A stretch of DNA of 45,297 nt, from positions 1 to 45,297 of the forward strand of contig NZ_LDIG01000192.1 of assembly GCF_015845845.1 (NCBI RefSeq). Reading direction: 5' to 3'. The stretch comes from Paenibacillus dendritiformis (GTDB taxonomy: Bacteria; Bacillota; Bacilli; Paenibacillales; Paenibacillaceae). Position 1 is the first letter of the stretch. Each line of letters begins with the position of its first letter. The notes under the pieces are model-generated. The model was given only the letters and a program-made list of their open reading frames with translations, did no database searches and was not told where the DNA came from. Below, in pieces: positions 8,643-16,555 of the stretch. Made by a program: the position numbers and the translations under genes.

Positions 8643-9782
8643 ATGGCTAACCGGGATTACGGAGCGGAGATTGATGCCTTGCAGTCCCGACTAAATGAAA
8701 TCCAACGGCTCGTGAAGCAGCTCGCCGGCATGCAATCAGAGGCGGATATCCATGCCGATGAGGGAGATCTCGGCGCAGAAGGCACGCCAAGGCGCCCGAG
8801 CGAGGAAGAGGAATCGGGAGCGATCCTGTATTCCGGCCGCTATCGGGGAGACCAAGGAAGCGTCCGATGGGCGCCGCAGGAGAGAACGGTCCGGGAGCTT
8901 CTCGATCTCGACGGGGAGAAGGCCGCCAAGGTGCTGGCCGCCCTCGGGCATAAGCAGCGAATCGATATTCTTAAGTCCGTGTTCGCCGCTCCGCTCACCG
9001 GATCCGAGCTCGTTGAACAGCTCCATATGGGCACAACCGGACAGCTATATCACCATCTGAAGGCGCTGCAGGGAGCCGATCTGCTTGTCCAAGAGGAACG
9101 GGGCGGCACATACGCCATCCCTCCCCACCGGGCCCTCCCCCTGCTGCTTCTGTGGGCGGCCGCTTCCGAGCTGCTCGATGCGAGCGACTATATCGCCCTG
9201 ACCGAAGCACGGAACAATGCGGGCGACTACCTGGGAACCCATCGGAATGGATACGACCCGCTTCATTTGGCAGCGGCGCTCATCGAGAATTCGATCCTGG
9301 AACACCAGGCCGGGCACTGCACCGAAGCGCATCTCTTCATGCATGACGACGGCAGCTTGACCATCGCCGACAACGGCCGGGGCATCCCCGTTCAAGCCTT
9401 CGCCCCCGCGGACAAGACGCCCCTGCAGGCGATTCTCACCGACATCGGCCGCAGCAGCCCCAGCGCCTTCATAACCGCGCCGGGCGCCGAGCACAAACTC
9501 AATGCCGCCGTCGTTAACTCGCTCTCGCAAAGACTGACGGTCGAGATTCGCCGCGGCGGCAGCATATTCCGGCAGGAATTCAAGCATGGAATTCCCCAGA
9601 CCGGATTATTGACGGTAGGCGCGACGCGGGAGACCGGTACCAGCATCACTTTCCTGCCGGATCGGGATCTTTTCCGCCTCCCGGTGTCCCCGGAATCCAT
9701 GAGCCGGTATATCCGCTCCGTCTCCGAGGCGAACCCCGGGCTGAGCTTGCGGCTGCATGGGAACGAATCGGGACGCGACTGA
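8643..9782 (+). CDS. ArsR-type winged-helix protein fused to a degenerate GyrB-type ATPase domain
   Basis: 379 residues in three parts: a short coiled-coil N-terminus (about 1-30); an ArsR-like winged helix (about 92-165: KVLAALGHKQRIDILKSV, LTGSELVEQLHMGTTGQLYHHLKAL); and a domain (about 200-379) that resembles the GHKL ATPase domain of DNA gyrase B. Shared blocks are HLAAALIENSILEHQAGHC against the gyrase N-box, ADNGRGIP (242-249), HKLNAAVVNSLSQRL against the gyrase HGVGxxVVNALS loop, and TGTSITFLPD (331-340). The catalytic Glu position is Ala212, and two glycines of the ATP-lid motif are Lys285 and Asn287. Asn216 and Asp243 are kept. Nucleotide binding without turnover is one possibility. 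No metal-binding Cys cluster is evident. It is probably autoregulated through the palindromes at 8604-8619. Target genes are unknown. Confidence 0.8.
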   Translation: MANRDYGAEIDALQSRLNEIQRLVKQLAGMQSEADIHADEGDLGAEGTPRRPSEEEESGAILYSGRYRGDQGSVRWAPQERTVRELLDLDGEKAAKVLAALGHKQRIDILKSVFAAPLTGSELVEQLHMGTTGQLYHHLKALQGADLLVQEERGGTYAIPPHRALPLLLLWAAASELLDASDYIALTEARNNAGDYLGTHRNGYDPLHLAAALIENSILEHQAGHCTEAHLFMHDDGSLTIADNGRGIPVQAFAPADKTPLQAILTDIGRSSPSAFITAPGAEHKLNAAVVNSLSQRLTVEIRRGGSIFRQEFKHGIPQTGLLTVGATRETGTSITFLPDRDLFRLPVSPESMSRYIRSVSEANPGLSLRLHGNESGRD

Positions 9783-9789
9783 CTTCCCG

Positions 9790-9811
9790 GCCCCCTCTGG
9801 CAGGAGGGGGC
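9790..9811 (+). terminator. Hairpin after the ArsR/GyrB-like gene
   Basis: Perfect 8-base arms GCCCCCTC (9790-9797) and GAGGGGGC (9804-9811) with a 6-base loop, 7 bases after the stop codon. The following T-rich tract is weak. Confidence 0.6.
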
Positions 9812-9923
9812 TCTCCTGTACGTCTTGATCATCTGCGGGCACGTCCACTTACAATGCGCTCGACCGGAAGGCAGATTCCAGAGGACACGCCCCACAAGCC
9901 CGAACCTGTGAAAGCAGAGTTTA

Positions 9924-10190
9924 TTACTGACCCTGGCGAAGGATGGCTTGGATTAATTCGGCTACACTTACCCCGCCCATCTGTTCAGCAACATAGTCTG
10001 CCTTGGTCTTCCTGCGGATCGAGCCTACCAGCACGATTTCGATAGCCTGATTTCGATCGATCAGGACGGATTCGACTTGAAGCGCATTGGTCAACAAACC
10101 AACGATGACCGCGATTTGTTGCGGGGACAGCTTGGGACCGGCGTTATTTTTCCTCTTATTATTTCGATTATTGTTCCCATTCTTCGCCAT
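9924..10190 (-). CDS. Small protein with Asn/Lys-rich N-terminus, unknown function
   Basis: 88 residues if started at the ATG at 10190 (92 if at 10202). The N-terminus is an NGNNNRNNKRKNN tract. The rest is a compact aliphatic domain (PQQIAVIVGLLTNALQVESVLI, SVAELIQAIL). I recognise no family. A GGTGA element lies 4 bases before the ATG at 10190. It begins just after the stop of the 41-residue membrane protein gene (10208-10333), so the two are likely cotranscribed. A TATAAT overlaps the end of that upstream gene and could give a separate transcript. The Asn-rich tail recalls spore-surface proteins, but that is only an impression. Confidence 0.6.
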   Translation of the reverse strand: MAKNGNNNRNNKRKNNAGPKLSPQQIAVIVGLLTNALQVESVLIDRNQAIEIVLVGSIRRKTKADYVAEQMGGVSVAELIQAILRQGQ

Positions 10191-10207
10191 GGATGTCACC
10201 ATCCAAT

Positions 10208-10333
10208 TCAGATTATAATGGTTTCCAGCCTGCCTCCACCTCCTTCAGTAAGCCCAAAACCCAGAAATAATGAAGTGAACACAACTAGAAGCACAATCGC
10301 GGTAATGATCCTAACCGTTTCATCTTTGTCCAT
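10208..10333 (-). CDS. 41-residue single-pass membrane protein
   Basis: A short gene with charged N-terminus MDKDETVR, one hydrophobic helix (IITAIVLLVVFTSLFLGFGL) and a GGGGRLETIII tail. AGGAGG (10346-10341) lies 7 bases before the ATG, which strongly supports translation. No family recognised. It directly precedes the Asn-rich small protein gene on the same strand, suggesting a two-gene unit. The 275 bases upstream (10334-10608) show no other supported gene. Confidence 0.65.
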   Translation of the reverse strand: MDKDETVRIITAIVLLVVFTSLFLGFGLTEGGGGRLETIII

Positions 10334-10608
10334 GGAGAATCCTCCTCTCCCATGAAGGTGGTTACTTCATCATATGACGATGCCGCTCACACGTACCGGA
10401 TCTCCGTGATTTTGGCGAGTTCGTCCGTTAGCGCATCGCCCGCTTCTTGCAGTTACGCCGGGACCATCGTACAATTTCAGTAAAGAGGATACGAAAGGAA
10501 GGTATGATCGACATGCCGAAGCTCAAAGTGCCCCGTTAATCCCGAGGCCCGCCGTCCAACTTGTTCAGACTCGCCTTGACCGCCAATAACACAAAGGGAG
10601 ATGGAGCT

Positions 10609-11379
10609 ATGAACAAGCTTGGACCTGTGCCGATATCGAAGCAAGCGCGAATGGAGACATGCCGCAAGATTGCGGACCGGCTGCATGAGAAATACGGAAG
10701 GAAAATTAAAGCGATTGGCGTACACGGATCGATCGCCCGCGGGATGGACGGACCCTATTCCGACATCGAAATGTTCTGCGTGCTGCGGAAATCGGGCGGA
10801 GCCGCAGACCACTGCTATGAATGGTCCGCGGGGCCATGGAAGGCCGAGGTAGACGTGATGAGCGAGGATGTTCTGCTGCGCAAAGCGGCAGAGATCGAAG
10901 GACGATGGCCGCTTACGCATGGTCCCTTCTTTACGGCATTGGCCCTGCATGATCCGGAAGAGTTCTTTCCGAAGCTGAAGGCGGCGGCTGAATCCCCGCC
11001 TGCGTCGGAATTCCGCCGGGCGATCTGCGAGGTGCTGGTCGGCGAAATGTACGAGTTCGCGGGCAAGCTCCGCAACGCGAGCCTGCACGGCCCCGCCTCC
11101 TGCCTGCCTTACCTGGCCATGCAGTTCGCCCACTACGGCGCGATGATACTGGGCCTGCATCATCGGACCCTGTTCACCACCGGAGCCCGCGTGCTGCCGG
11201 AGGCCTTGGCGCTGCCGGATCGCCCGCAAGGGTATGATCAGGTGGCCGGGCTGGTCATGTCCGGGGAGCTGGCCGACCCGGAGCGGATCGTCACCGCCTG
11301 CGAAGCCTATTGGCAAGGGCTGAACGCCTGGGCGGCCAAGCATGATTACATGATCGCCTCGGCGCCGATTCCATTCTAG
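10609..11379 (+). CDS. ANT(4')-like aminoglycoside nucleotidyltransferase
   Basis: 256 residues with end-to-end similarity to kanamycin nucleotidyltransferase ANT(4')-I, which transfers AMP to the 4' hydroxyl of aminoglycosides. The nucleotidyltransferase motif is AIGVHGSIARGMDGPYSDIEM, with Gly40-Ser41 and Ser51, Asp52 and Glu54 at the expected spacing. The helix containing the general base is AICEVLVGEMYEFAGKLRN. The end block GYDQVAGLVMSGEL and the final IPF also match. Length equals the family. The ATG at 10609 follows AAGGGAG by 8 bases, so the TTG at 10561 is not needed. No insertion sequence flanks it, and its base composition matches its surroundings, so it is probably an intrinsic chromosomal gene. 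Actual resistance is untested. Confidence 0.9.
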   Translation: MNKLGPVPISKQARMETCRKIADRLHEKYGRKIKAIGVHGSIARGMDGPYSDIEMFCVLRKSGGAADHCYEWSAGPWKAEVDVMSEDVLLRKAAEIEGRWPLTHGPFFTALALHDPEEFFPKLKAAAESPPASEFRRAICEVLVGEMYEFAGKLRNASLHGPASCLPYLAMQFAHYGAMILGLHHRTLFTTGARVLPEALALPDRPQGYDQVAGLVMSGELADPERIVTACEAYWQGLNAWAAKHDYMIASAPIPF

Positions 11380-11383
11380 AAGA

Positions 11384-11415
11384 AGAGAGACCCGCGTTCC
11401 GCTGCGGGTCTCTCT
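11384..11415. terminator. Terminator between the nucleotidyltransferase and flavoprotein genes
   Basis: Perfect 12-base arms AGAGAGACCCGC and GCGGGTCTCTCT with an 8-base loop. It lies 4 bases after the nucleotidyltransferase stop, between convergent genes. Confidence 0.75.
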
Positions 11416-11454
11416 GTCTGTCCGGTCGGTCCCTCGGGCCCCCCTTCTTACCGG

Positions 11455-12909
11455 TTAACGGTTCAATACAATGCCGTAATTCCGTTCCAGGTACTTATGT
11501 ATCCGTTGAAAATCGGCTTGCGTCAATTGCTTCAGGCGCTTATGCTTCAGCTCTTTCCCCAAAATAATCCCGATCGTCTCGGCGGCCAGCGCGGTGTTCG
11601 GCATGATCCGGGCCGTGCCGTACGCTTTGATGGTCGCCCCAACATTTTTGCCGACGACAAGCACATTCTCATAGTTCTTCAATTCGAAGGAGCGCAGCGG
11701 CATACCGTACCGGTTCGGCTTGCCAAAGCCGATTCCTTTTGGAATCGCCCGTACCGCCTGCAGATCGACCGGGTAGCCGCCAATGCTGACATTATCCCAA
11801 AACATTTTGCCTGACATCACGTCCGGATAGTCCAAAATATAGTCGGTCTCGAATCGGTTGTAATCCCGAATATATAAATAATCGGGAAACCCGTCCAATT
11901 CGGCGTTTTTATATCCGGGAATATGCTTTTGCAAAAATTTCAGAATATCAGGCGCCTCGGCCTTCCCCTTCTCGACGGCGGATCGGACCGATTCCGGATT
12001 CGCCGGATCGACGTTGAAGATAAGCAGCGCGTTCATTATCACTTGACCATTCCGCTGGTAGGTGGAATTGATGCCGCGAAAAACGAGCTGATCATCCTTC
12101 GGCTTGTATTGGAAAGTCAGATTGCTGAAGCCTGTCGCCGTGTTCCGATCGACATATGTATTCGGACCATACTTCTTTTGCACATTGGTCAGCGGATAGT
12201 CGAGCAGCACCTGCTCGTGCAGTTCATTCCAATCCACATTTTTGAACCTCAGCATGAGGGTAGCAGCCATATGATCCGGTTTTTTCCCGTTATAGATGCT
12301 CTCCATCCCGGGAATCCGCTTGACTTCCAGCTTGCTCGTCAAGGCGTTAAAATCGGTATTTTCCACGAAGTATTCCGCTTCCGCCTTATACTGCTTGCCG
12401 TCCTTGGCCCGGTACGTCAACGACTGAATCGCCTTCTCTTTCCCCCGGGGAACGACCTCTACCTTTTCGATGCGGATGCTGTTTTGAATCGGAATATTTT
12501 TGATGACCGATTGGAAATAGCGGTTGAATTCTTCTTCCTTGCGAATGGTGCCGGCGTTATAGCCATTGAATAACCTCCGAATCTCGCCCTGCACGAGGCT
12601 CCGCTTCTGATCGTCATTCGGCTGGTCGAGCACGAGCATCTGACCTTGAATCAGCTCGCCTCCCGGCTTGCTTCGCGGATCGAGGATCATGACCTTGAGC
12701 CCAAGATCGCGGGCGGCCTTGGCCAGGAGCACCCCCTGGATCTCGCTGCCGATGACGACCACGTCGTAACGGTCGCAGCCGGTTCCGCAGGAAGACTTCG
12801 CTTGGGCGGCCGCGACTCCCGCAGGAAGGACGGACGCGGCGACGAGGACGGCAGCGAACAACAACGCCATGCACCGGATGATGATGGAACGGTTCTGTGA
12901 TGGTTTCAT
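11455..12909 (-). CDS. Exported FAD-dependent oxidoreductase (FAD_oxidored type)
   Basis: 484 residues. The N-terminus is a signal peptide with basic start, a hydrophobic core ending near residue 34 and an Ala-rich cleavage region. A Rossmann strand follows (YDVVVIGSEIQGVLLAKAARDLGLKVMILD). The dinucleotide motif reads GSEIQG where GxGxxG is usual. The C-terminal FAD block YENVLVVGKNVGATIKAYGTARIMPN is typical of the PF12831-type family. Substrate unknown. The only good ribosome binding site (AGGAGGAG) lies about 14 bases before the ATG, so the start is somewhat uncertain, but no closer in-frame start exists. It is monocistronic and divergent from the DUF1963 remnant. Confidence 0.8.
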   Translation of the reverse strand: MKPSQNRSIIIRCMALLFAAVLVAASVLPAGVAAAQAKSSCGTGCDRYDVVVIGSEIQGVLLAKAARDLGLKVMILDPRSKPGGELIQGQMLVLDQPNDDQKRSLVQGEIRRLFNGYNAGTIRKEEEFNRYFQSVIKNIPIQNSIRIEKVEVVPRGKEKAIQSLTYRAKDGKQYKAEAEYFVENTDFNALTSKLEVKRIPGMESIYNGKKPDHMAATLMLRFKNVDWNELHEQVLLDYPLTNVQKKYGPNTYVDRNTATGFSNLTFQYKPKDDQLVFRGINSTYQRNGQVIMNALLIFNVDPANPESVRSAVEKGKAEAPDILKFLQKHIPGYKNAELDGFPDYLYIRDYNRFETDYILDYPDVMSGKMFWDNVSIGGYPVDLQAVRAIPKGIGFGKPNRYGMPLRSFELKNYENVLVVGKNVGATIKAYGTARIMPNTALAAETIGIILGKELKHKRLKQLTQADFQRIHKYLERNYGIVLNR

Positions 12910-13081
12910 TCTCGTGTACGTTACTCCTCCTGTTAAAATTGGTGATAGTTTTATAACAACATATCTTTCCTTGGCAAAGGTTACAAAGAAACAGATTCCG
13001 CTTGCTGGCCGAGTTCAAGACTTGACTTCCCGCTCCGCCCGGTGAAATAGTAGTAGTAACATGAGGAGAGGCGGCGGCAAA

Positions 13082-13810
13082 ATGACCCAATCGATGACAG
13101 AGCTTCGCCGATTGGCGGAGGAGCAAATCAAGGAATACGGACTGCAGCCAGCGGCCCGGCAGATGATGGCGGTCTGCAGACAGGGAATCCGCCTGGACAT
13201 TGGCGCGCCGGATGACGGAGCATCCCGGAGCCGTACCCGAGTCGGCGGCAGTCCCGATCTCCCGCAGCGCGCGGAATGGCCTCTGACAGCGGACGGGGAG
13301 CCCATGACCTTCTTGGCCCAGCTCAATCTGGAGCAGCTCGCCGCCTGCGATTTGATGAAGCGGCTGCCTGCGCGAGGCATGCTCTATTTCTTCGTCGGCA
13401 CAGATGAGACCGCGTACAATATCGAGCATCGGGTCATCTATGCGGCATCCGCCGATGGCATGGAACGGCGGGCGCCCGGCAGACGTGCCGCGCTCGGCGA
13501 GGAATTCCACTTCTTCGATGCGCTTGTCCGCCCTACGCTGGAGTTCCCCAACTATGCGTATGTCGACGAGGATATGGTGCCCTTCGATGACTATTCATAT
13601 GAACGGTATCTTGATTTCGTCCTGGAGATGTCCTCGGCGGGAGAAGCTTCCGAGAATTGGGGCTCCATGTTCGGCTTCCCCGAAGGCCAACATGGAGACG
13701 ATCAGATCGAGGCCGCTTGCGCCCTGATTCTGCGGAAGGAATACGGGTATAATCCCGATCAAGCGATGGAAGCGCTGGCCGCCCACTGCGGCGGGAATGC
13801 CGCTGCCGGA
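13082..13810 (+). pseudogene. DUF1963 (YwqG-like) gene lacking its 3' end
   Basis: Typical DUF1963 blocks are visible: GGSPDLPQRAEWPLTADGEPMTFLAQLNL, MLYFFVGT and MFGFPEGQHGD. The family normally continues with a W..L.Q.DSD...MMWGD.GRLYFWI block. That block is absent in all frames. The reading frame instead runs on as the antisense of the downstream acetyltransferase gene to 14467. Loss of the last 45 or so residues by deletion is the simplest explanation. The ATG at 13082 follows GGAGAGG at a 10-base spacing; an ATG at 13061 is alternative. Function of the family is unknown. Confidence 0.65.
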
Positions 13811-13818
13811 ACAGCAAG

Positions 13819-13841
13819 CCCCGGATCGATTCCTTCCGGGG
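13819..13841. terminator. Hairpin at the end of the GNAT gene
   Basis: CCCCGGA (13819-13825) and TCCGGGG (13835-13841) form a 7-base stem with a 9-base loop, 11 bases beyond the GNAT stop. No strong T-run. Confidence 0.45.
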
Positions 13842-13852
13842 CCACGATCCGC

Positions 13853-14431
13853 TTACGGCTTCGCTGCGGGAAGCGAGTCCTTCATCCGCTCATACTCGCT
13901 CTTCAGCAGGCCGTAGATCAGTTCATCATGGTGCCGGCCCTGAGCGAAAATCATATGCCGGACCCGCCCCTCCAGCTTGAATCCCAACCGTTCATGAAGC
14001 CGGGCCGAGGCTTCATTGAACGAATACACCTGCGCTGTCGCTTTTTCATAGCGCAGCTCCTCGAAAAAGTAGCGCAGCAGAATCCGCACCGCATCCGAAG
14101 CGTAGCCTCGGCGCCAATGCTCCCGGAAGATGGCGACTCCATACTTGAACGTTCCGTTCCGGCGATCGCAGCTCTGGGAGATGATGGTGCCGGCCAACTG
14201 CCCGTCCAGCGTCTCAATCGCCAGCCTCATGTTGTCGCCGTCGGGATGTTTGGCCGCCTCCCTTTCCGCCCATGCCCGGGTTCCTTCCTCGGAACGCGGC
14301 ATATAGATCGCGTCGCACAGCCGGGCCGCTTCGGAGTCCTGATCGTTGCGATGGAAGCATGCCCAATCGCCGGGAACAATGGCGCGCAGCCGCACGAATC
14401 GGCCTTCCCATATATTATGCGGGGATGTCAT
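13853..14431 (-). CDS. GNAT-family N-acetyltransferase (RimJ/RimL type)
   Basis: 192 residues with the acetyl-CoA motif IFREHWRRGYASDAVRILLRYFF (RRGYAS is the Q/RxxGxG/A loop). The conserved VYSFNEASARLHERLGFKLEG block follows, as in RimJ/RimL and many antibiotic or small-molecule acetyltransferases. AGGAGGGC lies 7 bases before the ATG at 14431. It is convergent with the truncated DUF1963 gene. Substrate unknown; proximity to the aminoglycoside nucleotidyltransferase and a phosphotransferase remnant does not establish a resistance role. Confidence 0.88.
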   Translation of the reverse strand: MTSPHNIWEGRFVRLRAIVPGDWACFHRNDQDSEAARLCDAIYMPRSEEGTRAWAEREAAKHPDGDNMRLAIETLDGQLAGTIISQSCDRRNGTFKYGVAIFREHWRRGYASDAVRILLRYFFEELRYEKATAQVYSFNEASARLHERLGFKLEGRVRHMIFAQGRHHDELIYGLLKSEYERMKDSLPAAKP

Positions 14432-14472
14432 CCCAAGCCCTCCTTTTCCGATATCCGATCATCCTGATCGAG

Positions 14473-14830
14473 TTACTGCCACCTTGCTGCTGCCTGTCTT
14501 GGCGGCGGCCTGAACGGGTCAATCTCTACCCTCTGCCGTGCCGTGCCGCACCGCCCTTTCCCATTGCCGAAGGGGACGCGCTCCCGGAAATACACCGCTC
14601 CAGCAGGCTGAACCGCATATTGATCGAGACGCTCCCGCATCAGACGATCGGACAGCCCCTCCACTATTTCTCCGTCGTGAACGGGGCAACGAAGCGTGAC
14701 TAGATGAAGCAGCGACGAGGATGCCGCCCTGCAGGCGCCGGATCGACTTCACGGCCGCCTGGGGATGGATGGCTTGCGCTGCCCAGGCCAGCACGCGATC
14801 CGGGAGAGCATGTGCAGCGGTTTGGTTCAT
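14473..14830 (-). pseudogene. Possible remnant of an aminoglycoside-phosphotransferase-like gene
   Basis: From the ATG at 14830 the first 36 residues end in KSIRRLQGG, resembling the glycine-rich start of APH-fold kinases. The expected continuation (SSLLHLVTLRCPVHDGE) is found only after a frame change near 14726. No kinase core (HGD..N, DWE) follows. The product appears to be a decayed 5' fragment. AGGAAAGGATGG upstream could be its old ribosome binding site. Weak assignment based on a short motif. Confidence 0.35.
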
Positions 14831-15027
14831 CCGTTTCCATCCTTTCCTGGGAGATTACGAATTATTTTACCATGTCTATCGAATCATTGGGATCGGTGAC
14901 ATGATTTCACTTCGGGTGAAGCCACCTCATGGATTGACAATGGTAGTACAATAAAGAGTGGCATCGTGATTAATCTATTTCATAGACCATAGATAGAAGA
15001 TTTTATAAGATTGAAGGGGTAGTACAG

Positions 15028-16227
15028 ATGAAATCCATGCTAGACAAAGTGTTCAACCAGTATTGGAGCCCTTATGCCGCCATGGGCATTGCCGGCGTCC
15101 TCAGCGCCGCGTACTTCGGGATTACCGGAACGGTGTGGGCGGTCACCGGCGAATTCACCCGGCTGGGCGGCCATATCCTGCAGCTGCTCGGCGTCGATAT
15201 TTCCGATTGGGCTTACTTTAATCTGATTCATATGGACGGTACGACATGGAGCCGGACGGACGGCTGGATTGTATGGGGCATGTTCATCGGCGCGCTGATG
15301 ATGATTTTGTTCAGCAACAATTTCAAAATCCGCGCTCCGCGGCAGAAGCGCCGCTTCGTCCAAGGGCTGATCGGCGGCATTATCGCAGGGGCGGGCGCGC
15401 GCTTGGCGCTCGGCTGCAACCTGGCGGCCTTCTTCACCGGCGTTCCCCAGTTCTCGCTCCATTCCTGGATCTTCATCGTGGCGACGGCGGCGGGAACGTA
15501 TGTTGGCACGAAGGTCGTCAACACCGCCTGGTGGAAGGGCAAGCCTGCGCTGCAGCGCGGCGGCACGGCGGCGCGTCCTGCGAAGGCCCGCAAGATTCAG
15601 CCGTATGTTGGCGGCCTGATTGCGCTGCTGTATGCGGGACTGATCGTCTACTTCTTCCTCTCCGGCCGCACGATGCTGGGCGTGGCCGCCATATTCGGCG
15701 CTGCCTTCGGCATTCTGATCGAGAGAGGACAGATCTGCTTCACATCGGCCTTCCGCGATCTGTGGATTAGCGGCCGCGCGACGATGACGAAGGCGATCAC
15801 GGCCGGGATGGCCGTCAGCTCCGTGGCGACGCTCATCATCATTCTCGTGTACGGCATGGAGCCGATCACGAAGATTGCCGCGCCGAGCACCTTCGTCGGC
15901 GGCGTCCTGTTCGGCCTCGGCATCGTCATGGCCGGCGGCTGCGAGACCGGCATGATGTACCGTCTCATGGAAGGACAGGTCGTCTTCCTGCCGGTATTCA
16001 TCGGCAACATTGCCGGGGCGACCGGACTGGCCTATGCTTGGGATCATCTGGGCGTATACAACCTGCTCGTGAAGAGCGGTGCGCCGATCAATCTGATTGA
16101 CGTCATGGGACCTGCCGGCGCGCTTATCGCGACGCTGCTTCTGCTGGGGATCGGCTTCATTATCGCCGTGTACTGGCAGAAAAACTACCGCTTCGGCGTC
16201 GGATTCAATTACAAGAAAGGAGCTTGA
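15028..16227 (+). CDS. tsuA: YeeE/YedE-family thiosulfate/sulfur transporter (TsuA-like)
   Basis: A 399-residue polytopic membrane protein. Three conserved cysteines of the YeeE/TsuA thiosulfate permeases are present in their motifs: LALGCNLAAFF (Cys130), ERGQICFTSAFRD (Cys237) and MAGGCETGMMYR (Cys305). In the family these pass thiosulfate by transient interactions. The two halves of the protein repeat the same G-rich helix pattern. It is separated by only 3 bases from the TusA-like gene, a pairing seen in E. coli yedE-yedF. Thiosulfate rather than a selenium compound is inferred. Confidence 0.88.
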   Translation: MKSMLDKVFNQYWSPYAAMGIAGVLSAAYFGITGTVWAVTGEFTRLGGHILQLLGVDISDWAYFNLIHMDGTTWSRTDGWIVWGMFIGALMMILFSNNFKIRAPRQKRRFVQGLIGGIIAGAGARLALGCNLAAFFTGVPQFSLHSWIFIVATAAGTYVGTKVVNTAWWKGKPALQRGGTAARPAKARKIQPYVGGLIALLYAGLIVYFFLSGRTMLGVAAIFGAAFGILIERGQICFTSAFRDLWISGRATMTKAITAGMAVSSVATLIIILVYGMEPITKIAAPSTFVGGVLFGLGIVMAGGCETGMMYRLMEGQVVFLPVFIGNIAGATGLAYAWDHLGVYNLLVKSGAPINLIDVMGPAGALIATLLLLGIGFIIAVYWQKNYRFGVGFNYKKGA

Positions 16228-16230
16228 CTT

Positions 16231-16458
16231 ATGACTGTCGATTTCACGTTGGATCTGCGAGGAGAACCATGCCCGTATCCGGTGATTTACACGCTGGAGA
16301 CGCTGCAAGGGATGAAGAAAGGCCAACTGCTGCAAGTGATCGCCGACTGTCCGGCCGCCTTCCGCAACGTGCCGGAGGAAGTCGTCAAGCACGGCTACGC
16401 GATGGCCCAGGAGCCTGTGCGGAACGGTCAAGAGTTCACGTTCTATATTACCGCTTAA
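16231..16458 (+). CDS. tsuB: TusA/SirA-family sulfur carrier (TsuB-like)
   Basis: 75 residues with the TusA core LDLRGEPCPYPVIYTLETL. The CPxP motif (Cys14-Pro17) holds the persulfide-carrying cysteine. AAAGGAG lies in the end of the upstream coding region, before the ATG. It probably accepts sulfur from, or assists, the adjacent transporter. Confidence 0.9.
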   Translation: MTVDFTLDLRGEPCPYPVIYTLETLQGMKKGQLLQVIADCPAAFRNVPEEVVKHGYAMAQEPVRNGQEFTFYITA

Positions 16459-16510
16459 TAGAAATCAGGAGACCCGGCTTGCGGAGAGTGAACCGGGCCG
16501 ATGACAGACA

Positions 16511-16542
16511 GGGCGCACCGCTGGCGGTGCGCCCTTATTTTT
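16511..16542 (+). terminator. Intrinsic terminator of the tsuAB operon
   Basis: Perfect 10-base arms GGGCGCACCG and CGGTGCGCCC with a CTGG loop, followed by TTATTTTT. Confidence 0.9.
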
Positions 16543-16555
16543 GCCTACACAGATA

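Noticed and set aside
10504-10539. An 11-codon frame with AAAGGAAGG upstream of the nucleotidyltransferase gene
   Set aside because: Could be a leader peptide, but no stem-loops or repeated codons suggest attenuation, so it is not claimed.
12614-13510. A 298-codon minus-strand frame
   Set aside because: Spans the divergent promoter region and overlaps both neighbouring genes in the wrong frame.
13811-14467. Continuation of the DUF1963 frame
   Set aside because: This part is exactly antisense to the acetyltransferase gene and has no DUF1963 similarity, so the frame is open only by chance.
14934-14955. TTGACA and TACAAT upstream of tsuA
   Set aside because: The two hexamers are only 7 bases apart and cannot form a standard promoter.
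15040-16431. A 463-codon minus-strand frame
   Set aside because: Antisense to the transporter gene and extremely rich in His, Arg and Asp; no start signal.
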